A stretch of DNA of 44,098 nt, taken from Verrucomicrobiota bacterium (GTDB lineage Bacteria; Verrucomicrobiota; Verrucomicrobiia; Opitutales; Coraliomargaritaceae). Below are positions 16,069 through 27,800 of the stretch, piece after piece. Under the pieces are notes generated by a model. That model ran no database searches. It was not told where the DNA came from and saw only the letters and a list, made by a program, of their open reading frames with translations. The stretch is from assembly GCA_027620575.1 (NCBI GenBank), contig JAQCDT010000001.1:1-44098 (forward strand), read 5' to 3'. Position 1 is the first letter of the stretch. Every line of letters starts with the position of its first letter. Position numbers and translations under genes: made by a program.

Positions 16069-18907
16069 TTAAAACCAAACGCACTGCATCTAAGCGTAAA
16101 TGTGCTTGGTCAATAAATTTCAAAACATCCCGCAATTCTTTCTCAGCGATCTCAAGCTCCCGCTCCGTTATATTTGCATTTACTTTTTTAAGCTCAACTA
16201 AACGCTCGTATTCTTTACCTATGGCTTCCTTCGCCATATCTGATGCACATCTAATTTCTTTTTGACGGCCCGTTTCCGCAAATGACAAAGCGGCTTCCAA
16301 TAATTTGGGGAATAAAGACCTAAGTAATTCTGGACTCTCCTTCACATGAAAAGATGCTTCATTGATTACTTGAGATTGTAGCACTTCCATAGATAACTGC
16401 TCCGATATATTTTTTCCTGAGATATCTACAAGCACTCGTAAGGGCAAAGGTGGAAGAAAGCGATCCACATGTAACTTCACTGGCGCCACACTCTCTAAGA
16501 TAAAAATACACTCAATAAACAAAACCGGCACTTTCGCATCATATTCTTTGAATCGTACGATGCCCGCATTACCAAATTCGCCGCCCACCATTAAGTCCAT
16601 TGCACCACGTACCATCGGGTGATCCCAAGTTAAAAAAGTCATATCTTCACGACTCAGAGCAGCCTTTCGATTAAAGCTCAAAGTCATGCCCTCTTCTGGC
16701 AAATTTGGGAACGATTCTGTATATAAATGCTCTGGCTTAATGAAATATTTTTGAGCTTCTAATCGCTCCACTGTAACGCCAAAAAAATCAAATAACTGGT
16801 GCATCAAAGACTCCAACTTTGAGTCCTTATCCGTTGCATCAATCAAATCCACTAACTTTTTCGCTTTGTTTGGGCGATTCGAATTAATGGCCACCAATCG
16901 ATCCTGACCCTCCCCTAATGATTGTTCCATCTCTTTACAATGCGTGCCTGATTCTTCTAAAAACACCTTCAATTCTTTCTTTGGAAATAGCGCTCCCGCA
17001 ATCCATTCTTCCCCAAAGGCTAACAAGCGATCACGGTACGCTTCATAATATAAATGACCACCCTTCAAAGAATTTTCCATTCCATTTAGAGCTTTGTGGT
17101 GCCAGTCAAATAAAAGCTCTGTCCAGCTTTCTTTAAAATATGGCACATGTATTTGAATTGTGCTTGTCTGACCTATTCGGTCCAATCGACCTATCCTCTG
17201 CTCCAACAATTCAGGGTTTAACGGCAAATCAAATAAAACTAAATGATGTGCAAACTGAAAATTTCGTCCCTCACTTCCGATTTCCGAACAGAGTAAAATT
17301 TGTGCCCCATCCGTATCCGCGAAATAGGCTGCATTCCGATCCCTCTGTATTAAACTCAAGTCTTCATGAAATAACGCCGAATCGACTTTTAACACTTCCA
17401 AGAGACTCGATTGCAGAGCCTCCACTTTTTCTTTTGAACGACAAATCAGCAGTACTTTCTCGCCTTTTAATCCTTTGAGAAATTCCGCAAGCCACTGTAT
17501 TCGACTATCCTGCTTAAAGGAATATGTATAGTTTTTCGCCGATGCTTCTCCATCCCCCTCAATACCCAACTCTTTTTTAAATTCTTCTCGCAAACGAGTT
17601 GCCTGTTCTTCCTTGGATAAACGTTCACTCACTTCTAGTGGATGCGAAACCACTTTTCGTTTAGGAAACCCCTTCAACGCTTTTCGCGTATTTCGAAAAA
17701 TCACTCGTCCCGTGCCATGCCGATCCACTAAAGCTTCTAGTAACTTATCACGATCTTCCAATAATTGATCAAAGGCATCCGCATCCACTTCTTTAAGCAA
17801 GTCTCGCAACAGCGTCTTCGCTTTTTTTGTTAATGCCTTTCTCTGAAAAACCCAATCAGCAACCTTCGCCACCTCATTGTAATGCGAATGCTCTTCAATA
17901 AAATCTCCTAAATTTGGATAGCGATTTACATCTAATAATCGCAGGCGCGCAAAATGCCCCTCTATCCCCATCTGCTCAGGCGTAGCTGTCAATAAAATCA
18001 GTCCATCACAGCGCTCAGATAGTTTCTCGATTATAGCGTATTCCGGACTGACGTTTTCTGGAGACCATTCATAGTGATGGGCTTCATCTACAACTAACAA
18101 ATCCCAATCCACTTCTGTAATCGCTTCAGCCCAACGTTCATTCTGAGTTAAAGTTTCTATACTACACAAAACTAACTGCTCCTCTAAGAAAGGATTTTTT
18201 GAGTCATTTTGCATAGCCGCTGCCGCACAGCGATCCGCATCCATAATTGTAAACCAATGATTAAAACGTCGATAAAGCTCAACAAACCATTGATGCACCA
18301 AAGACTCTGGCACTATGATTAAAATTCGTGATGCTCGGCCGGTTAAGTATAAGCGATGCAAAACTAAACAGGCTTCGATTGTTTTTCCTAAGCCCACTTC
18401 ATCCGCAAGCAAGACCCTCGGACAAAAACGAGACGACACTTCATTGGCAATAAATAATTGGTGGGGGATTAAATCAATACGTCCTCCGAGAAAGCCTACT
18501 GCAGGCGATCGACGGACCTCGCTGTAAGCTTCGATTGTTTGATACCTTAAAGCAAAAGCTTCCATACTGTCCACTTGCCCTTGAAGAATTCGCTCCTCTG
18601 GGTTACTGAAATTTGAACTCTCTGCCAAATCAGATTCTGCAATCATTTGCTCGCCACAATGATAAACAAAAAGCTCATCCAATTCCTCAACACGCTCCAC
18701 CTGAAAGCTCAAACCATCACTCGAACTGATTGTATCGCCTGTCTTATAAATCACTCGTTTTAAAGGAGGATTCTCTGAAGCAAATATCCGACTTTCCTCT
18801 GCGACCGGAAAAGACAAATGTACCTGAAACTTATTCACCTCTTCGACTAAGCCCAATCCTAATTCAGGTTCATTTTCGCTAACCCATCGTTGCCCTACTT
18901 TAAACAT
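16052..18907 (-). CDS. rapA: RNA polymerase-associated ATPase RapA (SWI2/SNF2 family)
   Basis: RapA is a Swi2/Snf2 ATPase that binds core RNA polymerase and recycles it from stalled or post-termination complexes. The protein lines up end to end with my recollection of E. coli RapA: an N-terminal Tudor-like region opening VGQRWVSENEPELGLG, LIPHQLFIANEV, Walker A VLLADEVGLGKTIEA, DEAH box VVDEAHH, LLTATPEQMGIEGHFARLRL, and the helicase C block EIGSEGRNFQFAHHLVLFDL with EQRIGRLDRIGQ. The C-terminal region also matches (RFLPPLPLRVL, LDAVRLVL). Start ATG at 18907 gives 951 residues (E. coli about 968); a GTG nine codons upstream is less likely. It is a monocistronic gene. Confidence 0.93.
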   Translation of the reverse strand: MFKVGQRWVSENEPELGLGLVEEVNKFQVHLSFPVAEESRIFASENPPLKRVIYKTGDTISSSDGLSFQVERVEELDELFVYHCGEQMIAESDLAESSNFSNPEERILQGQVDSMEAFALRYQTIEAYSEVRRSPAVGFLGGRIDLIPHQLFIANEVSSRFCPRVLLADEVGLGKTIEACLVLHRLYLTGRASRILIIVPESLVHQWFVELYRRFNHWFTIMDADRCAAAAMQNDSKNPFLEEQLVLCSIETLTQNERWAEAITEVDWDLLVVDEAHHYEWSPENVSPEYAIIEKLSERCDGLILLTATPEQMGIEGHFARLRLLDVNRYPNLGDFIEEHSHYNEVAKVADWVFQRKALTKKAKTLLRDLLKEVDADAFDQLLEDRDKLLEALVDRHGTGRVIFRNTRKALKGFPKRKVVSHPLEVSERLSKEEQATRLREEFKKELGIEGDGEASAKNYTYSFKQDSRIQWLAEFLKGLKGEKVLLICRSKEKVEALQSSLLEVLKVDSALFHEDLSLIQRDRNAAYFADTDGAQILLCSEIGSEGRNFQFAHHLVLFDLPLNPELLEQRIGRLDRIGQTSTIQIHVPYFKESWTELLFDWHHKALNGMENSLKGGHLYYEAYRDRLLAFGEEWIAGALFPKKELKVFLEESGTHCKEMEQSLGEGQDRLVAINSNRPNKAKKLVDLIDATDKDSKLESLMHQLFDFFGVTVERLEAQKYFIKPEHLYTESFPNLPEEGMTLSFNRKAALSREDMTFLTWDHPMVRGAMDLMVGGEFGNAGIVRFKEYDAKVPVLFIECIFILESVAPVKLHVDRFLPPLPLRVLVDISGKNISEQLSMEVLQSQVINEASFHVKESPELLRSLFPKLLEAALSFAETGRQKEIRCASDMAKEAIGKEYERLVELKKVNANITERELEIAEKELRDVLKFIDQAHLRLDAVRLVLNQPGG

Positions 18908-19019
18908 AAGAATTGATCTTATACACCTCAACACATGAAGTCAAAACTTGAGTTGACTAAAACACGCCAAACTTTTTTGCCAAAAGCCTATGTGAGATAA
19001 ATCGAATAGATTATTGAAT

Positions 19020-19025
19020 TATAAT
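19020..19025 (+). promoter_or_regulatory. Possible -10 element of the purE-purK operon
   Basis: A perfect TATAAT lies 23 bp before the purE ATG. No good -35 hexamer sits 16-19 bp upstream, so only the -10 is called. Confidence 0.3.
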
Positions 19026-19048
19026 AAAGAATACTTTTTTATACACAC

Positions 19049-19555
19049 ATGGACAATAAATCTGATCAACCACTCGTTGGAATCATCATGGGAAGCCAAT
19101 CCGATTGGTCGACAATGAAAGAATCTGCTGAGCTTCTTAAATTATTTGAAATTCCTTTTGAGACGGAAATTGTAAGTGCACACCGCACGCCCAAGAAATT
19201 ATATTCCTATGCCGAATCTGCACAATCTCGAGGACTGCAAGTCATCATCGCAGGTGCAGGCGGAGCGGCTCACCTTCCTGGGATGACTGCTGCGATTACT
19301 CCTCTTCCGGTACTCGGAGTCCCTGTGCAATCCAAAGCCCTTGATGGACAAGATTCATTACTTTCAATCGTGCAAATGCCCGCAGGTATTCCTGTGATGA
19401 CTCTAGCCATCGGCATCGCCGGAGCGAAAAATGCCGCCATTTCTGCTGCATCCATTATCGCTCTCAATAATACAGCAGTTCGTGAAAAGCTCGAAACCTT
19501 TCGCAGTCAGCAGACACAAACTGTCATCGAAACCCAACTGCCAAAAGAATCATGA
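19049..19555 (+). CDS. purE: N5-carboxyaminoimidazole ribonucleotide mutase (PurE class I)
   Basis: PurE moves the carboxyl group of N5-CAIR to give CAIR in purine synthesis. The signature GIIMGSQSDW, the active-site SAHRTP and the class I loop GAGGAAHLPGM with VPVQSKALDGQDSL are all present. Class I PurE works with PurK, which follows directly with a 4-bp ATGA overlap. Length is 168 residues. Confidence 0.97.
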   Translation: MDNKSDQPLVGIIMGSQSDWSTMKESAELLKLFEIPFETEIVSAHRTPKKLYSYAESAQSRGLQVIIAGAGGAAHLPGMTAAITPLPVLGVPVQSKALDGQDSLLSIVQMPAGIPVMTLAIGIAGAKNAAISAASIIALNNTAVREKLETFRSQQTQTVIETQLPKES

Positions 19556-20691
19556 TATTGCCTGGAGGAACTATTGGCATTCTCGGAGGCGGACAACTCG
19601 GACGAATGCTCATTCAAGCAGGAAGACCGATGGGATACCGCTTCCATATTTTCTGCCCAGAAGCAAACTCCACTGCAGGCCGTATCGCCGACACCTTCAC
19701 ACAAGCCACTTATGATGATTTCGAGGCACTCGAACGCTTTGCACGCTCTGTAGATTGCATCACTTTTGAATTCGAAAACATTCCTTCTGATTCTCTAAAC
19801 AAGCTCAGTGAAATCACCCCGATTCACCCAAAAACAAATGTCCTTCATATTTGCCAGCACAGACAAAGAGAAAAAGATTTTCTTAAATCCAAACAATTTC
19901 CCTGTGTTCAATTTGAATACGCAACCTGCCCAGAAAGCTTAATCCAAGCAGTAAAGACGATTGGCTTCCCTTCCGTCATCAAAACCGCAGCCTTTGGCTA
20001 TGATGGTAAAGGACAAATCAAATTAGACTCTGAAGATTCAATCCAAGATGCAAAAGCTCTATGGGAGACACTCAATAACCCAGACAGAGTCGTCGTCGAA
20101 GAATGGATCGAACATAAAGGCGAGTATTCGGTTGTATGTGCTCGAAACGAACAAGGTGAAAAAGCAAGCTTCCCCGTTTCGGAAAATGTGCACATTCATC
20201 ATATTCTCCACAGCTCAATGGCTCCTGCACCGATTCCAGACACCATTGCTCTACAAGCCCATACGCTTGCCGAACAGCTCGCCGATACACTAGAAGTGGT
20301 CGGACTGCTCGCCGTAGAATTTTTCTTAACCCAAGACGATCAACTCATCGTTAATGAGATGGCACCTCGTCCTCATAACTCTGGTCACTACACAATTGAC
20401 GCCTGTCATACCTCCCAATTTCAACAACACATTCGTGCGATTACAGGACTCCCCCTTGGAAAAACCGACACTCACACACCTGCAGTGATGATTAATATCC
20501 TTGGCGACCTCTGGTCCGAAACGCCTCCCCCTTGGAATCGTTTGTTTAAAAACCCAAGCACTCAACTCCACCTTTACGATAAAGGCGAAGCTCGCAAAGG
20601 AAGAAAAATGGGCCACTTTACTGTATTAGACTCAAACATCAGCCTCGCTAAAAAAGAGGCCGAAGCACTTTTTCTTGAATTGAAAGCCTAA
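19552..20691 (+). CDS. purK: N5-carboxyaminoimidazole ribonucleotide synthase
   Basis: PurK carboxylates AIR with ATP and bicarbonate to N5-CAIR, the substrate of PurE. This ATP-grasp protein has the N-terminal GILGGGQLGRML, the ATP-grasp lysine region PSVIKTAAFGYDGKGQ, EEWIEHKGEYSVVCAR and the metal site LIVNEMAPRPHNSGHYTIDA. Length is 379 residues. It overlaps purE by 4 bp (ATGA), a classic sign of coupled translation, and trpE follows after 26 bp. Confidence 0.97.
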   Translation: MILPGGTIGILGGGQLGRMLIQAGRPMGYRFHIFCPEANSTAGRIADTFTQATYDDFEALERFARSVDCITFEFENIPSDSLNKLSEITPIHPKTNVLHICQHRQREKDFLKSKQFPCVQFEYATCPESLIQAVKTIGFPSVIKTAAFGYDGKGQIKLDSEDSIQDAKALWETLNNPDRVVVEEWIEHKGEYSVVCARNEQGEKASFPVSENVHIHHILHSSMAPAPIPDTIALQAHTLAEQLADTLEVVGLLAVEFFLTQDDQLIVNEMAPRPHNSGHYTIDACHTSQFQQHIRAITGLPLGKTDTHTPAVMINILGDLWSETPPPWNRLFKNPSTQLHLYDKGEARKGRKMGHFTVLDSNISLAKKEAEALFLELKA

Positions 20692-20717
20692 TCCAACAAA
20701 ACTTCCCCTATTCAATC

Positions 20718-22208
20718 ATGGAGATACAACCCAACTTAGAAGCGTTTAAAGCCAATGCAAAAAAAGGTTATCGTATTCCTATCTTCATGGATTTGACTGC
20801 CGATTGCGAAACGCCACTCTCCGCCTACTCTAAACTCGCTCAAGAAAAACCCGCTTTTTTATTTGAATCGATTGTTGGGGGCGAAAATATCAGCCGATTT
20901 TCCTTCCTAGGAGCCGCTCCAAAGAAAATTTTTCGTATTTATAGTGATCAAAGCACCATTATTCATAAAGACGGCACCCAAGAAAGCTTTGAAACCCCAG
21001 AAGATCCCCTGAGTCTAATTGAAAATGAGCTCGCACGCTTCAAAACCCTAGAAATTGAAGATATGCCACCCTTTGATGGAGGTGCCGTAGGCTTCGTCGG
21101 ACACGAGTTTATTCACACTGTGGAACCAAGCATAAAAATTTCCGAAAATGACCCCCTAAAACTCCCTATTTTATACTATATAATCACCGATTCTGTTTTA
21201 ATTTTTGATCACGTAAAACAAGTATTAAAAATTTGTGTTTATGCCGAAATTAACGATTCTGCTGAAGAGGCTTACCATCAAGCCGTTACAGAAATAAATC
21301 GCATCTATTCATTGCTTCAAAAACCCACCGAGATCAACTATAAGCAAATCACTCAACCTAGCGAAATTCCCGTTCCAAAAGGAAATTTTGAACAAGCTGA
21401 ATTTGAAACATCCGTTTCTAAGGTCAAAGAATATATCGAAGCAGGAGATGTTATACAAACTGTTCTATCTCAACGCTTTAGCAAAGAATTCACTATCCCA
21501 CCGATCGGGCTTTATCGTGCCCTTCGCACAGTCAATCCATCCCCCTACATGTTCCTTCTTGAAGACCCTGAATTCTCGGTTGTGGGGGCCTCTCCAGAGA
21601 TTCATGTTCGCCTCACTGGCAACCAAATCGACATTCGCCCTATCGCAGGCACTCGTCGGCGAGGCCGCAATGAAAAAGAAGACTTGGAGCTCGAAGCCGA
21701 TTTACTCGCCGATAAGAAAGAATGTGCTGAACATTTGATGCTCGTGGACCTAGCTCGCAATGATATTGGCCGTGTCTCCGAATTTGGTTCCGTTGAAGTC
21801 TCAGATTACATGACAATTGAACGTTATTCACATGTTATGCACATTGTTTCGCAGGTCCAAGGCACCCTTGCTCAAGACAAAACGGCCTATGACTTGATGA
21901 AAGCCACTTTTCCGGCGGGCACTTTGAGCGGAGCTCCCAAAGTACGTGCTTTACAGATCATTTCTGAGCTAGAAAACAGCCAAAGAGGCCTATATGGAGG
22001 TGCTTTAGGCTATTTCAGCTACAATGGAAACCATGATTCCTGTATTGGTATCCGCACCGCCGTGATCAAAGATCAAACAATTTACATCCAGTCTGGGGCA
22101 GGTGTTGTGGCCGATTCCATTCCTAAAGAAGAGTATATTGAAACCATCAATAAAGCCAAAGCTATGTTCAAGGCGGTTTCTATCGCAGAGACCTTGTTTT
22201 CCCTGTAA
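20718..22208 (+). CDS. trpE: Anthranilate synthase component I
   Basis: TrpE forms anthranilate from chorismate with ammonia supplied by TrpG, the first step of tryptophan synthesis. The N-terminal regulatory region has TPLSAYSKL and VGGENISRFSFLGA, where the family binds feedback tryptophan. The chorismate-binding domain (about residues 220-490) has AGDVIQTVLSQRF, PSPYMFLL, IRPIAGTRRRGRN, LVDLARNDIG, FPAGTLSGAPK and QSGAGVVADS. Length is 496 residues. I prefer TrpE over PabB because of the N-terminal region. No trpG, trpD or leader peptide is visible nearby. Confidence 0.93.
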   Translation: MEIQPNLEAFKANAKKGYRIPIFMDLTADCETPLSAYSKLAQEKPAFLFESIVGGENISRFSFLGAAPKKIFRIYSDQSTIIHKDGTQESFETPEDPLSLIENELARFKTLEIEDMPPFDGGAVGFVGHEFIHTVEPSIKISENDPLKLPILYYIITDSVLIFDHVKQVLKICVYAEINDSAEEAYHQAVTEINRIYSLLQKPTEINYKQITQPSEIPVPKGNFEQAEFETSVSKVKEYIEAGDVIQTVLSQRFSKEFTIPPIGLYRALRTVNPSPYMFLLEDPEFSVVGASPEIHVRLTGNQIDIRPIAGTRRRGRNEKEDLELEADLLADKKECAEHLMLVDLARNDIGRVSEFGSVEVSDYMTIERYSHVMHIVSQVQGTLAQDKTAYDLMKATFPAGTLSGAPKVRALQIISELENSQRGLYGGALGYFSYNGNHDSCIGIRTAVIKDQTIYIQSGAGVVADSIPKEEYIETINKAKAMFKAVSIAETLFSL

Positions 22209-22273
22209 ATTCTAAATCTTCGCTCTATCAGTAAGTAAATCGATTATTATACGATAAGTTTAAATAACTTATT

Positions 22274-23275
22274 GTGGAAAAAATAAAACATAATCGATAT
22301 AAAGCAGATAGCGTTACTTCTCATAGTATTCCAAGAAGTGGCGTTGATGCTGTAGATGAAAATCCTAGGGCGCTCCTTCACCCTAACGAAAGAGATGCTA
22401 TGTTCACCTACATGCAGTCTATATCGAAGACTCCACTGCTCACCATTGAAGAAGAAGTAGAGCTTGCAAATAAAATCAAGAAAGGGGACCCAAAAGCACG
22501 AGAAAAAATGATTGCTTCTAATTTGCGCTTAGTGGTCAAAATTGCTCGTGACTATATGAATTTCGGACTTCCTCTAATGGACTTAGTCAGCGAAGGAAAC
22601 ATCGGTCTTGTAAAAGCGATCGAGCGTTTCGACCCATACAAAGGAGGTAAATTAAGTACTTATGCTTCTTGGTGGATCAAACAATCCATCAAACGTGCAC
22701 TAGCTAATCACAGTAAGACAATTCGTGTGCCAGTACATTTAGTTGACCGTATCTCTAAGATGCGAAGAATCATCAAAGATCTCACAGAAAAACTTGGTCG
22801 AGAGCCTTGCGATGAAGAAATCGGCTATGCGATGGAAATACCCACCAACAAAATCGCACACTTGAAATCTATCAGTGCACAGCCACGGTCTTTAGATGCT
22901 CCTGTGAATGAAGAATCCGACACAAGTTTCGGTGATTTAGTCGGAGATGAAAACCAATCCTCTCCTTTTGAGGACTTAGACACTAAAATGCAAAACATGG
23001 ACATCCAAAGTGTGGTCAATCAACTCGACCCTAGAGAAGCCGAAATCATCAAATTAAGGTTTGGTTTAGACGGCTCTAAAGCAATGACTTTAGAAGAAGT
23101 CGGTGAAAAATTTCAAGTGACTCGAGAGCGTATTCGTCAGTTACAAAACGATTCTATTCGCAAGATGCGCAATCTACTCACTGAGATCAATAAGCAGAAA
23201 AGCAAAGAAGAGCTTCATGAAGAATTGATCCAAAAGAAAAAAATGGAAGTGCTTCAAGAATTTTTTCAAGAGCAC

Positions 23276-23284
<9 letters not shown>
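22274..23284 (+). CDS. Sigma-70 family RNA polymerase sigma factor (group 1/2, RpoD/RpoS-like)
   Basis: This sigma factor directs RNA polymerase to -35/-10 promoters. Region 1.2/2.1 (TPLLTIEEEVELANKIKKGD, ASNLRLVVKIARDY), core region 2 (GNIGLVKAIERFDPYKGGKL then STYASWWIKQSIKRAL), region 3 and the region 4.2 helix-turn-helix (TLEEVGEKFQVTRERIRQLQ) are all present. At 336 residues it lacks the large region 1.1/non-conserved insert of many RpoDs, so it could be the primary factor or a stationary-phase-type paralogue. The start is GTG at 22274. Its last 9 bases overlap lnt tail to tail. Confidence 0.85.
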
Positions 23285-24856
<1,572 letters not shown>

Positions 24857-24880
24857 GAGGCCTTATTCTTCTCGAAGCAT

Positions 24881-27800
24881 TTATTGATTTGAGTCTAAAA
24901 CCCAACCCTCATTCTCTATTAACGCTTCCGCACGCTTATATTTTAATTGTTTGCTTTCGCCATTTTTACGAATCGTAACCATGTCATTACGCCCGATTTT
25001 AGCAGTCTCACGGCGAATAGGCTCTACTTTGGGAAGCTGTACTTCTTTTTGTGCTCGTGCCGGAACTCCTCCAGAATTTGCCGCTTCCATTGCCACTGCT
25101 CCAGCCAAGGCCCCTGCTTTTGCTTGTCCTTGATCAGAACCCGTCAACTCTACTTTAGCAGACATCTTAGAAAACATTTTTTCAAAAGCCTCTTGATTAG
25201 TTGCGGTACGGAAAATCGATGTGCAAATTTCTGAACGCAAGCTAGTCATCAATTCTTCAAAGAAGACAAATGCCTCACTCTTGTATTCGCTTAGAGGGTC
25301 TTTTTGACCGTAGCTTCTCAAGCTAACGCTACGCCTTAACTCTTCCATTTCCGTTAAATGGTCCTGCCAACGACGATCCACTGCCCGAATCACTATGTAA
25401 CGTTCCAATCCCTTCAAAGACTCAATATCCTCAAATGTTTCACGCTCCTCGTAAGCTTTCTTTATACTCTCTAAGACAAATTCCAGTGCCGCATCCCCTT
25501 CTTTTTTATTCAATTGCTCTAGATTTAAACTGATTGGGAAATAAGCATTTATCCAACTGACAAAAGACTCCATGTCTTCTGAACTTTGAGTGGCCACGGC
25601 TGACTGATAACGTTCTTCAATTTCTTCTGTGACCATCTCCATTACAATATCACGAGGCGTATCTGAAGCTATCGCTTCATTGCGAATACTGTAAATCACT
25701 TCTCTTTGAGTATTTAAAACATCGTCAAATTGAAGTAAGCGCTTACGAATCGAGAAATTTTGTTGCTCCACTTTTTTCTGAGCATTTTCAATCGACCAGT
25801 TCAACATCGGATGCTCAAGCTCTTCGTCCTCACTGAAATTTTTCTCCAAAATATTTGAGATCGGCCCTGCATTGGCAAAGAGACGCATCAAATCATCCTC
25901 TAAAGACACAAAGAATTTTGACACACCAGGGTCGCCTTGACGAGCACAACGACCACGCAACTGTCTATCCACTCGGCGTGATTCATGTCGCTCCGTTCCC
26001 AAGACATACAACCCACCGAGTTCGGCAACGCCTTCCCCTAGCTTAATATCCGTACCACGACCCGCCATATTTGTGGCAATAGTCACCGCACCTTTCTGTC
26101 CCGCCCGAGCAACAATCTCCGCTTCCTGTGCGTGATATTTTGCATTCAAAACACTGTGAATGATATTCGAACGCTTCAACATACGACTGAGCAACTCAGA
26201 CGATTCGACCGATGCTGTTCCTACTAAGACCGGTTGCCCGAGCTTATTCACTTCGGCGATTGCCTTCACTACTGCATTAAATTTTTCCCTTCGGGTTTTA
26301 TAAATAACATCGTTGTTATCCTTACGGATGTTTGGACGATGTGTTGGAATAATCATCACCGCTAATCCATAAATTTCGTTAAACTCAGACGCTTCCGTTT
26401 CTGCGGTACCGGTCATGCCAGCAATCTTGTCATACATTCGGAAATAATTCTGAATCGTCACCGAAGCATAGGTCTTAGTTTCCTTTTCAATAGCACAATT
26501 TTCTTTTGCCTCAATGGCTTGGTGTAATCCATCCGACCAACGACGACCCGCCATGACTCGACCTGTATTTTGGTCAACGATATTCACTTTACCATTTTGT
26601 ACCACATACTCTTTGTCTTTCTCATAAAGACTATAAGCTCTAAGTAGCTGGCTGATACAATGAATCCGCTCACTTGTACTTTGGAAATGGTGTTCGGCCT
26701 CTTGCTTGGCTTTTTGCTTTTCTTCGCCACTCAATGCTTCTCGCTTATCTATTTCCATAAATAGCGTGGGTAAATCAGGAAGCATAAACGCATCAGGGTC
26801 ATCGGGACTCATCAATAAACGTCCCTTCTCTGTAAGATCTGCCTGTCCTTGCTTTTCGTCTAAGATGAAAAATAAAGATTCCTTAAGGGCATGTCGCTCA
26901 TTCTTTTTAAAATCACTATTCAACTCTAAATCCACGGAATCCAATGATTTGCGGACCTTAGGATCTTCCATCAAGCGAAGTAACTGCTTATGCTTAGGCA
27001 TCCCTAATTTCACGCGATACAACTCGGTCATTAATCCCAAGTGTTGTTCCTCGGAAAAGCCTTCCTTCTCTAACTTTTCTAATCCGCTCTTCACATTGGC
27101 AATCACCTCATTGCACAAGCCTTGTTGCTGCCGCACCAAATTCTGAACCACTGGCTTAACGGATTTAAACGGCAAGGGGTTATCCTCCTGCATCGGGCCA
27201 GAAATAATCAAAGGCGTTCTCGCTTCATCGATCAAAATAGAATCCACCTCATCAATGATACAAAAATAATGATCTCTCTGTACTTGGTCGGCTTGACGTG
27301 TTGCCATGCCATTATCCCTTAGATAATCAAAGCCAAACTCTGCGGCGGTTCCATAAGTAATATCACAACCATACATTGCCTTGCGATCTGCAGGGGGCAT
27401 TCCATTTTGAATACATCCAACAGAAAGCCCTAAATATCGGAACAAATGGCCCATCCATTCAGAATCTCGACGTGCCAAATAATCATTTACTGTGACCAAC
27501 TGGCAATTTCTTCCAGAAAGGGCATTTAAATATAAAGGACAGGTAGAAACCAAGGTCTTTCCTTCACCGGTGGCCATTTCGGCTATTCGCTTTTCGTGCA
27601 AAGCAATGCCCCCTAAAAGTTGCACATCATAGTGCACCATCTCCCACGGAAGTTGATGCCCACAAACATCCAAAGAACTTCCACACATTCGACGTGATGC
27701 ATTTTTCACCACAGCAAAAGCTTCTGGCAATAAATCATCTAAGGTTTCTCCGGCGTTAAATCGCTGTTTAAATTCTTCTGTTTTTGCTTTCAGAGCCTCC

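Noticed and set aside
18908..18934. GTG start nine codons upstream of the rapA ATG
   Set aside because: The extra residues have no match to the RapA N-terminus, which begins directly with the ATG-encoded MFKVGQRW.
26706..27146. 146-codon plus-strand open frame inside secA
   Set aside because: It is antisense to a well-conserved SecA region, its residues show no family pattern, and it looks like a shadow frame, as do the other long antisense frames in mutS, ftsK and rapA.
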